Below the pieces are notes generated by a model, which saw only the letters and a program-made list of their open reading frames with translations, was not told the DNA's origin and did not search any database. Positions 46,205 through 56,600 of a stretch of 64,000 nt of DNA are shown piece by piece. Made by a program: the position numbers and the translations under genes. Numbering within the stretch: the first letter of the stretch is position 1; each line of letters begins with the position of its first letter. The stretch comes from Celoporthe dispersa (lineage: Eukaryota > Ascomycota > Sordariomycetes > Diaporthales > Cryphonectriaceae). The stretch covers positions 2,232,001-2,296,000 of the forward strand of contig WAID01000006.1 of NCBI GenBank assembly GCA_016584495.1, written 5' to 3'.

Positions 46205-49019
46205 ATGATCACGAAAGGTCTAAGGCCTTTGCGGCTGCTAGCCGTCCAATTGCTGGTTTCCCTAACCGTGATTCCAACCCTGGCTCAAGATTCAGGCTCC
46301 AGCATTTTCCAGTACATCGATCCCCTCATCGGTACCAGCAACGGCGGCCATGTCTTCCCAGGTGCAACTCTACCATTTGGCATGGCAAAGGCTGTTGCAG
46401 ACGTGAATAGTGACGAGGCTCAAGGCGGCTACGCATCTGACGATAGCGATAGTAAGGTCTTCAAGTCCCTATAGACTTTCAGAGTGGTCAGCTGACGGTA
46501 TTCTTCATCTAGTCACCGGGTTCTCGCAGATGCATGATAGCGGTACAGGCGGTGTAAGGACTATCAATGACCTATAACCTTCCTCCGCTGCTCGGTGTGG
46601 TAGAGAGAACCGCGATACTGACTCGTCCTTCTCATGCCAGGGTTTTGCAAAGGGCAATTTTCCCATCTTTCCCCAGACCGGCTGTCCTGGAGACGATATC
46701 ACCCGGTGCAATTTTCCAAAGGCACTGCGCGCCTCCCAGCGGATCAACTCGACGGTGCAGGCCAGTCCTGGTTACTTTGCCGTGTCTCTGAACACATCAA
46801 TCCACACCGAGATAACAGTTTCTAACCATACGGCCTTATATCGCCTCACCTTTCCGGGCCCCGCTGCCAACAGCACCGCCAACACATCCACAACCGGGCT
46901 TCCGTACAGCCCGCTGATACTCATAGACCTTACAGACCTCTCCGACAGCCGCACCAACGGCAGTGTGGCCGTGGACCCGTCAAGTGGACGTATTACCGGC
47001 AATGGCTCCTTCAGTCCCAGCTTCGGCGTCGGATCGTACGATTTGCACTTCTGTGCGGACTTTACAGGTGCGGCTGTCAGGGGCACTGGCGTTTTCCAAA
47101 ACAACCGCCCAGGCCGCGAACCGAAGAGCCTCAGGACATACTCCACGGGCACCACAGACCCAGTACCCGCTGGCGCCTGGGTCCAGTTCCACCCGCCAGA
47201 GACTGACGACCAGATCGTGGTCAGGGTGGGCCTGAGCTATCTCAGCGCCGACAAGGCCTGCCAGAACGCCGAGGCCGAGCTGGGGAGCTTCGACTTCGAC
47301 AACGCGAGAGGCGCGGCGGAGGACGCGTGGAGGGACAAGCTGAGCGTCGTGTCGATTGACGAGACGGGAGTCAACTCAACCTTCTTGACGACGTTTTGGT
47401 CGGGCCTCTACCGGTCGCTCATCTCTCCGCAGGATGTGACGGGCGAGAATCCACTGTGGCAGAGCTCTGAACCTTGTGCGTCCTTCACCCGATCCCATGA
47501 TGACCTCTTGAAGAAAGAGGAGAAGAAGAAGAAGAAAAGAGAAAAGGCATGCCTCTCCTGACAAAAAGACCAGACTATGACTCGTACTACTGCATTTGGG
47601 ACTCATATCGGTCGATCCATCCTTTGATCACCTTGGTTGATCCGTTTAGCCAGACGCTCATGGTACGAAGTCTGATTGACATCTACCGCCATGAAGGATG
47701 GCTCCCTGACTGCCGAATGGACTTGTGCAAGGGATACACCCAAGGCGGAAGCAATGCAGACGTAGTGCTTGCAGACACGTTTGTAAAGGGGTTCACGAAT
47801 TCCATCGACTGGGATACTGCATACGAGGCAGTGTTGAAGGATGCACAAGGTACTTTCACGAGGTCTGGCCCTTTCAGCGGTTCTTTGATTTACTGACGAC
47901 ATTAACAGCTGAGCCTCCCGTCTGGTCTATTGAAGGCCGAGGAGGGCTTGCTAGCTGGAATGATCTGGCTTACATACCCGCGGACGACTTCGACCCGTAT
48001 GGCGTCGGGCCCTTCACGAGGTCGATCTCTCGCACGGTGGAATACGCCTATAATGATTTCACGGTTGCCGAAATGGCCTCTGGTCTGAACAAGACAAGCG
48101 ATGCTGAGAAGTATGTCGGAACATCGGCCAACTGGATCAACCTTTTCAAAGCCGACCAGACATCCTTCCTCAACGTCTCGCAGGACACAAGCCCCCTTGT
48201 GGACAGCGGCTTCACTGGTTTCCTGCAGCCGCGTTATCTCAACGGCACCTATGGCTTTCAAGACCCTTCGCTCTGTTCACTATTGTATAACTTCACGTCC
48301 TGCTATCTCAGGTAAGCACCTACTTAGTCGTCCATAGGCCCGGTCTCGTCCTCGAGCATTACGCTGACCCGCACCGCAGCGAGGATGGCCACGAGACTTA
48401 TGAGGGTTCCTCCTGGCTGTACACCTTTTACGCTCCACACGACATGGCCAAGCTCATAATGACCCTTGGAGGCCCCCAGACCTTTGTCGACCGCCTTCAG
48501 TACTTCCACAACACCCCCGGCCTCAATTACATTGGTGATGAACAGGCCTTCCTGATGCTTTACCTGTTCCACTATGCCGGGCGCCCGGGGCTCTCGTCGT
48601 ATTATAGACACTTCTACATACCAAGCCAGTTCAACGAGTCGGTCAACGGCATACCCGGCAACGACGACAGCGGAGCCATGGGCAGCTTTGCCGTGCTGAC
48701 GATGATGGGGCTGTGGCCGATGAGCGGGCAGGATGTCTACCTCATCAACCCGCCGTTCTTCCAGGAGGTCAACATCACGAACCCGCTCACGGGGAATACT
48801 GCCACGGTGCGCAGTGTGAATTTTGACGGCAGCAGCTACAAGAACATCTATGTACAGAGCGCGACCCTGAACGGCGAGGCGTATACCAAGAGCTGGCTGA
48901 CGCACTCCTTCTACCGGGACGGAGGTGTGCTCGAGCTGACGCTGGGGGCGAACGAGAGCAGCTGGGGCACAGGGGACGAGGATCTGCCGCCGAGTGTGTC
49001 CAGTGGCGGGTTTTTCTAA
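46205..49019 (+). CDS. Secreted GH92 alpha-1,2-mannosidase, 813 aa
   Basis: Six exons: 46205-46451, 46513-46553, 46641-47475, 47574-47849, 47909-48311 and 48380-49019. They total 814 codons with all phases matching. A signal peptide (MITKGLRPLRLLAVQLLVSL) precedes YIDPLIGTSNGGHVFPGA, the family's N-terminal signature. Then follow GFSQMHDSGTGG, GNFPIFPQTGCPGDD, DSYYCIWDSYRSIHPLITL, HEGWLPDC, EGSSWLYTFYAPHD and the GIPGNDDSGAMGSF catalytic-domain motif. GH92 enzymes are Ca2+-dependent exo-alpha-mannosidases acting on N-glycans or mannans. Several N-glycosylation sequons are present. The 41-nt second exon is very short. The gene converges with the KDEL gene, 130 bp away. Confidence 0.93.
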
Positions 49020-49149
49020 ACGGCTAATTTGAAAAAGAGTAGATTTGGAAGCCTTTTATCTGCAGTCTAATCACTACACAGAGAACTCTTCAAAGAAACC
49101 TTCATCCGTTCGATGCACCACATCACTACCAGGACCGTAACCGCCATCC

Positions 49150-50130
49150 TCACAACTCATCCTTGCCATCGGTCTGCACTGGATCCTCAGCCTCCTCCGC
49201 CGAAGTCTCACCCTGGCCCTCCTCGACCGGTTTCTCGTTCTCTTCTGGTGTCTCCTCGCCGTCCTCGGCTGGCCTCTCTGGTTTCGCGCCCAGGACCTGA
49301 GCCTTGAGGGTGAATTTCATCTCCCTCTGTCCTTGTTTTCGTGCTGGAGCTGGGTAGTTTGTTGTCCAGCCGACGACACCCCCGTCGACTAGCTCAGGGC
49401 TGTAGCTGGTGAGATCCGACAGGGCATCTATGATAATACAGAAGTTAATTCAAAAGAAAATAATAGAGGGGCGAGAAAGAGGGTCAAGTAGAACGAGAAG
49501 GGAGGGCGTGGGGTCTCAGCACATGTTACACGTACCTTCACAGCTGCTATCCTCCGCGACCCAGAGCGGCAAGTTCTCGTAGACAGCACCAGGCGCAAAG
49601 ATGACCACCCTCTCCCCGTCAAGAGAGCGCAGATCATCAGCACCCAGGTCCGCCAGAGACTTGGCCGTCTCGTCCTTCCCAGGCTTATCAAACACGGCAA
49701 AGAGACCCTTCCCGGGCCCCTCGGTCCTCTCCTGCTCCTCGATCCACTCCCGCACTTTCAGCGGCACCAGCGCGTAGTCCATCTTTAGCAGGATCCGCTC
49801 GTACCCGTGAGCATCGATGCCGGACCAGGCGCCCGGGTAAGGGCGGCCGCCGAAGAAGGCCTTGAGGGCCTCGTTGTAAGGGAGCAGGCCCAACGGCTCC
49901 GGGGTGCTGAGGTCGTGGAGCTGGAACTCGGCGGCGGGGAATGACCGGGTGGCGTCGCAGGTCGCGTCGAACTGCTTGATCTGGGAGGTGCCGAAGGGAT
50001 TGGCCCAGGGGAAGTCCTCGAGCTTGTCTGGTTTGACCCTCGGCGGTGCCTTTTGTTGTGGGATAGGAGGTCCTCCAGCGAGGACGGGAGAGGCGACCAG
50101 CGCCAGGTAGAGGAGGGCTGCGAGAAACAT
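49150..50130 (-). CDS. Predicted ER-luminal protein with signal peptide and C-terminal KDEL, 290 aa
   Basis: Exons 49536-50130 and 49150-49427 (minus), intact. The N-terminus MFLAALLYLALVASPVLAGG is a clean signal peptide. The body has PWANPFGTSQIKQFDATCDA, GAWSGIDAHGYERIL, ERVVIFAPGAVYENLPLWV, DSSCEDALSDLTSYSPELV and EMKFTLKAQVLGAKP. Two cysteines (in DATCDA and SSCED) could pair. The last ~40 residues are Glu-rich and end in KDEL, the retrieval signal read by the Erd2 receptor. I see a compact globular domain followed by an acidic tail, a layout like other ER chaperones or calcium-binding proteins. The family is not one I can name. Retention in the ER lumen is a direct inference from the two signals. 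Confidence 0.85.
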
Positions 50131-50172
50131 GATGGTGTAGAAGGAGAAAGGCGTGGTGAAGTCTTTTCCCTC

Positions 50173-50196
<24 letters not shown>
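50173..50196. repeat. TC dinucleotide tract
   Basis: About 12 TC units lie 43-66 bp upstream of the KDEL gene start. On the gene's strand this is a GA tract in its presumed leader. Confidence 0.8.
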
Positions 50197-50203
<7 letters not shown>

Positions 50204-50314
50204 CAAAGATGCTGGTGATGAGGATGCAAGATGATTTCGTGACGGCGAATTTCTATTTCGTTCTCTCTTTTTTTCCTGTTCCGTTCTCCTCTCTTTTATC
50301 GTCTTGAAGCACGT

Positions 50315-50338
50315 AAACACACACACACACACACACAC
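50315..50338. repeat. CA dinucleotide tract
   Basis: About 12 CA units in the same upstream region. Confidence 0.8.
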
Positions 50339-50582
50339 GAGGAGCAAAGCAGCGCGTCATCATCCTGTAACCCCTCACCCCTCCCTCAATAAATATACAC
50401 AGGCTTGATCGGCGCGCGGTCAAAGGTGACTTGCTGTCCTCTTCGGAATGACGCTCCGTATTTCCTGTTTGGGGGCATCACGACGGGCCGGAAGTGTGCA
50501 GGGGGGCTGCGTGACAGTCCCAGCCGAGGTGCATACAGGCAGCTGGAGATCTGAAACCCATGCTTTTAAACGCAGGATGAGA

Positions 50583-50583
<1 letters not shown>

Positions 50584-50619
<36 letters not shown>
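50584..50619. repeat. CA dinucleotide tract
   Basis: About 18 CA units, the longest dinucleotide run in the window. Confidence 0.85.
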
Positions 50620-50623
<4 letters not shown>

Positions 50624-51709
50624 CACGCGCACACCAGGGAGTTGTGGTAGGATTGACGAGGGGGTCCATGGACCTGGGCTGATCGCTCATTAAAAGGTAG
50701 GACTGCCGTATTGTTTCCCGGAGTAGCAAATTAATCATTGCTACATGGCTGGTTGGCTTATATATCCTGTTCCTCTTCACGGTCTGTTCAGCTTCCGAAC
50801 CACATCAAACATGCGACTATAAGAGAGAGAAAAGAAAATAATGTCCAAGCTGCTCCTGTCCTGCCTCACCCTCCTGACCTTTCTCTGAGCGAGTTTTTCC
50901 ATGACTAGAATCCTTCATTCGAAGAATCCTGGAATCCTTCGCAGGCAAGAGTGTTCAACTCCATCTCCTCGTTGTCTCGCATCTTTCCTCTCTTCTTCTT
51001 TTCTTTTTTTCTTTCCCTTCTTTTCTTTTTTCTTTCTTCAGCTCGTTCACTGTTGTCTTCTTTCCTTTGCAACACATGAAATTTCCTACATGCAAGTGCG
51101 GGCCGCGTCGTGGGTGGAGAATCAGTGTCCTTACCATGTCCCGATCGACCCCACCTACCGTCCTCTCCTCATCGCCGCTTCTTCCACTTCGACCTACAAA
51201 ACACGCAAACACCACGCAGGAGAGGCCAAAATGCAACAAACAACAATTGCCTTTGTCGCTCTCGACATACGTCTCTGCCCTTCTTCTGGGTTTCCAAGTG
51301 TCTGGAGAGGCTATTCCACCTGCAAAGACCAGGTGCCCTCGAAAACATAAAGAAAGAAAAAAAAAGAAGGAAAAAAAAAAACAGTCTCTACTAGTATAGT
51401 ACTAACTCGGCGGGTCCGGCCGAGGATTGCGCCATGAAGAATTTGCGGTCCATTACGCGAAAAAAATTGGGCCATGGGCTATGATATTGCGCGATGGCGG
51501 CGCTCTTCACCAAGTTGTGACTCTGTCGCTGCGATGGCAAAGAAAGAAGGAAAGGAAGAGGGTCCACTGCATATTATAAGCCATACCATCCCTCGTGACA
51601 GCAGATCAAGTCCTGCGCATCCGTGAGAAGAAGAGGAGATAATTACTGCTTCTGGTTCATCACACAAGGCCAGCTTTTCTTCACCCACTCACGTACGCAG
51701 AGAGAAAGA

Positions 51710-51726
51710 CAGAGAGAGAGAGAGAG
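51710..51726. repeat. AG dinucleotide tract in permease leader
   Basis: About 8 AG units ending 26 bp before the permease ATG; likely in the 5' UTR. Confidence 0.75.
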
Positions 51727-51752
51727 GATATCAAATCGTCGTGCTTTTCACG

Positions 51753-53655
51753 ATGGCCATCTCTACCCCCACAGCCCTCCAGGGCACACCTCACAGCAAT
51801 GATATCGAGAAGGAGGCTGTCCACTCGGATCCGGGCTTCATGTCTGACACGAAGCCTGATATAGCCCCGCCGCAGCTCAACGTCGGCGGGCACGCCAACG
51901 TCCAGCGCCAGCTGCGGAGCTTCCACATCACCATGATCGGATTCTGCAGCGGCATCGGGACGGGCCTGTTCATCGGAGCCGGCAGCGCCTACGCCAAGGC
52001 TGGCCCGGCCGGTCTGCTCCTCGCCTACTGCATCGTCGGCCTCGTCCTGTGGTGTGTCATGCAGAGCATCGCCGAGCTGGCCACCCTGATCCCCACCGCC
52101 GGCAGCTTCCCCCACTGGGCCACGCGCTTCATCGACCCGAGCGTCGGGTTCTCTCTTGCCATCAGCTATGGGTACTGCTACACCATCGCCATCGCCAGCG
52201 AGTGCTCGGCTGCCGCTGTGCTGGTCTCATACTGGACCGACATATCGCCGGCCGTGGTCATCACCATCAGCCTCGCCCTGATCCTGCTGATCAACCTGCT
52301 GAGCGTCAAGTTCTATGGAGACAGCGAGGTCCTCACCGGTGCCGTCAAGGTATGTTCTTAAGAAGTGGTGGGCTGGCGGGTATTAGAAGAAGAAGAAAAA
52401 AGGAAAGGGGGCGGACAGGTGGCAGAGGGAGCTCACGTGTCATATACTGACCTCGTCAACTAGGTTCTCTGCTTCTTTGGCCTGGTGATCGTGGCCATCG
52501 TCATCACTGCAGGTGGAGGACCCAGAGGTGACCCGATCGGCTTCTATTACTGGTACGATCCTGGCGCCTGGACAAACTACAACGGCATCACCGGGTCGAC
52601 GGGTCACTTCCTCGGCGTCCTGTCCGCCCTGGTCAACGCCTCCTTCAGCTTCATCGGCGTCGAGACGGTCGTCATCTCGGCAGGCGAGTCTGCCAACCCC
52701 CACCGCGACATCCCCAAGGCCGCCAAGCGCGTGACCCTCCGGATCGGCTTCTTTTACATCCTCGGCGCCCTCCTCATCGGCATGATCGTCGACCCCAACA
52801 ACCCGGACCTGGTCAGCGGCACGGGCAACGCCAAGTCCAGCCCCTGGGTCATCGCCATCCAGCAGGCCGGCATCACCGTCCTGCCCAGCATCGTCAACGC
52901 CTGCATCCTCGTCTCGGCCTGGTCCGCCGGCAACTCGTACTGCTGGGTCGGCAGCCGCATGATCCTCGCCATGACCACCGACCGCCAGCTCCCTCAGTTC
53001 TTCGGCAGGACCTGGAGCAACGGCGTCCCCTGGGTCGCCGTCATCGCCGCCTGGCTGTTCGGCCCCCTCGCCTACCTGAGTCTCGGCACCGGTGGGCCCT
53101 CCCAGGCCTTCAACTGGCTGCTGAACCTGAGCACCGTCGCCGGCCTCATCGCCTGGGCCACCCTGTGCTTCTGCTACATCCGCTTCCACGCCGCCCTCAA
53201 GGCCCAGGGCGTCTCGCGTGATTCTTTCCCCTGGAAGGCTCCCCTCCAGCCCTACGCCGCCTGGGTTGGGTTTATCGGCGCAACTATTATTACTTTTGTT
53301 TCTGGGTTTTCTGTGTTTCTGGATGGCAACTGGTCGATCTCGAGCTTTGTGGCGTCTTATGTGGGCATTCCGATCTTTATCGTGCCTATTATCGCCTGGA
53401 AGCTGTGGCACAAGACGAAGGTGAGTCTCCTCCCCCCTCCCCTTTTTCCTCTCACTCTCGTTCATATGGGTATTATTACTTTGGTAATCACAGCTTTCGT
53501 TCTAACTCTTTCATAATCAATAGTTCCTCCGCGCTCATGAGATTGATCTCTGGTCTGGACGGCTGTACGAGCCGAATCATAATGATGTTTCTTCTAGCGA
53601 TGAAAAGCAACGGCGTTTGAGTCTTTGGAGGCGTTTCTTGGTCTTCCTCTTTTAA
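51753..53655 (+). CDS. Amino-acid permease (APC superfamily, YAT/Gap1-like), 561 aa
   Basis: Exons 51753-52349, 52464-53420 and 53524-53655, all phase 0 and intact. The cytoplasmic N-terminus is followed by LRSFHITMIGFCSGIGTGLF and IGAGSAYAKAGPAG, the TM1 signature of fungal amino-acid permeases. The consensus region ELATLIPTAGSFPHWATRFI and about twelve membrane segments follow, including FSFIGVETVVISAGESANPH (TM6-loop motif of the YAT family) and NACILVSAWSAGNSY. The C-terminal tail is spliced from a short third exon. These proteins import amino acids with protons at the plasma membrane; substrate range cannot be predicted. Start chosen at the first ATG after the AG tract. Confidence 0.93.
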
Positions 53656-56600
53656 GGAAGGGGATTTGGGATGACAAGGCGGGTCGCATAGGGTTGGCTT
53701 TTTGAATTTCTCCCTTCAACACGTGTAGAAAGATTTTTCCGTGGTTCTCTTTGAACTACTGCAGCAATACCAACCAATGTTTCCATTCCCAGCGGTTTGT
53801 CCCTTTTACCACCCCTGGGAAATGATCTGGTGAGTTTGGTAAGAATTTGTTTGGTAATTATTGTCCTTCAGGGGTGTTTCTAGGGGTCGTGTGGCCGTGA
53901 CGAGGTTAGATAGGACCTGACCAGGACGGACGTGGGCCTCAATCACGCCCTGGCAAGATGCCTGTGTGATATTGAGCCTCAGGTGTGCGAGCTGAGAACA
54001 TCGAGACTTACATTCCGGCCTACAGCACACAGGGTGCTATCATGCCTGGACCGAGCCAGGGACTCGGGCGACAGGCCGTGTGTGCTCGCCTTCTGTGACT
54101 AAAGTGCCTCCTACGTCTGTAGTGTATACTGATTCCAGCTTGGAATATGTCCGCCTCAGAGTTCATGTCAAAGTTGACGATGACATAGAGTGAAGGGGAC
54201 GGACCAACGACACCCTCTTCGTTCGTGCCGAGGTCTATTGAGAGGGCATGAGAACAAGCTATCGGGGAGGGATTTTTGCCACTGGTTCGAAATGAGCATT
54301 GCGATTTCGTATGTCTACATACAGTCTCACAGAGCAAGAAACACGATAAGACTACTCCCTTCCTCCCTCCCTGGCCCTTCACACATTCCCTTCGCGGCAA
54401 GAACCCAAAACCTTATCACTCCAGGCGATGCGGCCCGCAAACCACCCAGTCTGGGTGACGACTACTGCTGCCCGAACCAAAATAGGGGACAAGACCACGG
54501 CCGCCATGAACCGTTCGTCCCTCTCTATCTCTTCGGGTAAGGATTGATCAAAGCTACCAATTCTTCCGGACGAGCCGCCAAGCAAAGAGTCCTATCTCGG
54601 ACCCTGGCCCCACAAGTTCTTTCGGCCGAGGCGACGGAGACTTTCAGACAGGAGGGTGTGTATGTTATATCCTGGGAAACCCATTCAAATACCCTACTGG
54701 TTCGCTCTTGGAGATAGGCCGTCAAGGAGAGGGGAGAGGGGGGGAGGGGAAAGAAGAAGAAGAAAAAAAGGCTTGGCTTTCCATATGTGGAACGAGATCC
54801 GATACGAGGAACGCTGGGGGCTTCCGCTGGGGGCTGTTGAGGCGGGACTGGCTGCCGAGGAGACACGGCAGCATTGGTGCGACTGGTCATACATAGTAAT
54901 TCAGAGCTGCCAGGTCGTTGTATAGGAAGTAACAATACCAACGTGCCCGTCGGTGGCCACGAGCCGGATGGAAAGAGAAAAAAGGAGGCAGACAGACCAA
55001 CCAAATCTATCCACCTATGGGGAGTGACTTTTGGGGTGTGCAGCAACCCACACCACCTGTCTTGCTTCCAAGCTTCAGCCACTAGGGTGAGTCCTTCCTT
55101 GTGACGGAGGCTTAGGCCTCCGAACAATAGCTTGGGCTCATCACAGCACAGCACAGCACCTCTCCTCTGCTCCCGCTATCCTGTGCTGCAGCGTCTCGTA
55201 AACCGGTGTGTACATATCCACCTGTGTCTCAGCGCCGCATGAAGGCGGGCTGGCGGGCCCAGTAGCTGAGTTGAGAGGGGGCATGTGTGTGTATATATGC
55301 ACCCGCGTCGAGGAGCAGCGCACAACGGCCTGGTCAGAAGCGAAAAGTTGACGCGGCTCGTCTCGCTGCGGGAATAGCACCGCACCGGATCTGAAGCTTG
55401 TAGTAGTCACCGTGACAGCATGGGCAGAGAGGCCTGTGGCTCTGTGGTAAGACAACGCTAGCTCTGTGCTGTGAAAAGTTGGTGATTCCGTATATGTTCC
55501 GAGAGAATTGTTGCACTATGGCTAAACTCTAGTACTTACACCACGTGTACGAACAGCGCCTATCGTTGGGCACGAGGAGGATGGCCTGCCTAGGTGCGAT
55601 GCAGCATGCGATCACGCCATAGCCAGCCCGAGCGAACGACCTGACCCTCTCGTCGATGTTTTCTGGGACGCAGAAAACACACGAGGATAGTCTCACAGTC
55701 TCAGGCCCTGATGTGCTTGTTCATAATAGGACGCGGGCGAGGAGAGGAGGACGCGTGGCCGCAATCTCGGGACGGTATCGTGCATCCTTCTGATCCGAAG
55801 AAGGGGGCGGGACGGGACCGCATGGCAGCGCATTAAAATCAGAACGATAGCACAGAGGAAGCAGGATTCTGGTCAATAGGGCCGCGCCACCAGCCAGTCG
55901 GTCCAAAAAAAAAAAAAAAGTGAACCCCTGGCAGTGCCAGCAGTGCCGCGACGCCCTCCCCCTTCGTCGGCGTCGTCCCTGACACAGGCTTTTTCTTCTT
56001 CTTCTCCTTCCTGGTTTCAACGGTCTCGTGCGATAGCGCAGCGCTGTCATGCTATTTTAGTCCCCGGGCGGTTCGGCTTGAAGTGAAAAGGAAAGTATCG
56101 GATGGCTGGTCACCCGATGGAAGGGGTTGTTTGTTAGATAAAACGGCCGGCAAGAACGGCGCCTGTAACAGTTGTGCAGTACATGTTGCCCTAGTGTGTG
56201 TAAGTATTTTTCATGCCCTCATCTTTCCCGAGTTATACAAACTTCTGCTGCTTGTTGCTGCGTTTTGTTGTTGTTGTCGACTTCCTCCTCCTCCTCCTCC
56301 CCTTCCTCTCACCCTCTGCAGGCTTAGCTCTGGACGATGAAGGATGTCTGAGACGCAAGAGTGTCGTATGGCCTGTCCCGTAGGGAGAGTTTGTCTCCTT
56401 TTAATGGTTCTCCTGCCAACTAGACGGCTGTGTCGGCACCGGCTGCACCCGTAGATAACCCCTACGACCGCCAAAGCTGTAGCAAGGAGGGGAGGAGACA
56501 TGGCGTGATGGTCGATCTGACCGGCTCCGACCAGAAACCGGTGTCAAGGCGTACAAGGAGGGAGACGACGACGACGGCGACGAGATGGAGACAAGTTAGC

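Larger units (their letters stand above)
50131..51752. other. Divergent promoter region with dinucleotide repeats
   Basis: It separates the KDEL gene (-) and the permease (+). CT, CA and AG tracts are annotated separately. A T/C-rich stretch lies at 50990-51040. No gene is supported. Confidence 0.6.

Noticed and set aside
52440..53465. A 341-codon minus-strand frame
   Set aside because: It is antisense to the permease, which has clear membrane motifs; the mirror frame is Gly/Asp/Glu-rich from codon bias.
54281..54291. GGTTCGAAATG, similar to a tRNA B box
   Set aside because: It lacks the full B-box consensus, and no A box or cloverleaf could be formed around it.
54525..55154. A 209-codon minus-strand frame in the gene-poor stretch
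   Set aside because: It contains homopolymer-derived Phe and Pro runs, no motif, and no coding bias. Treated as chance.
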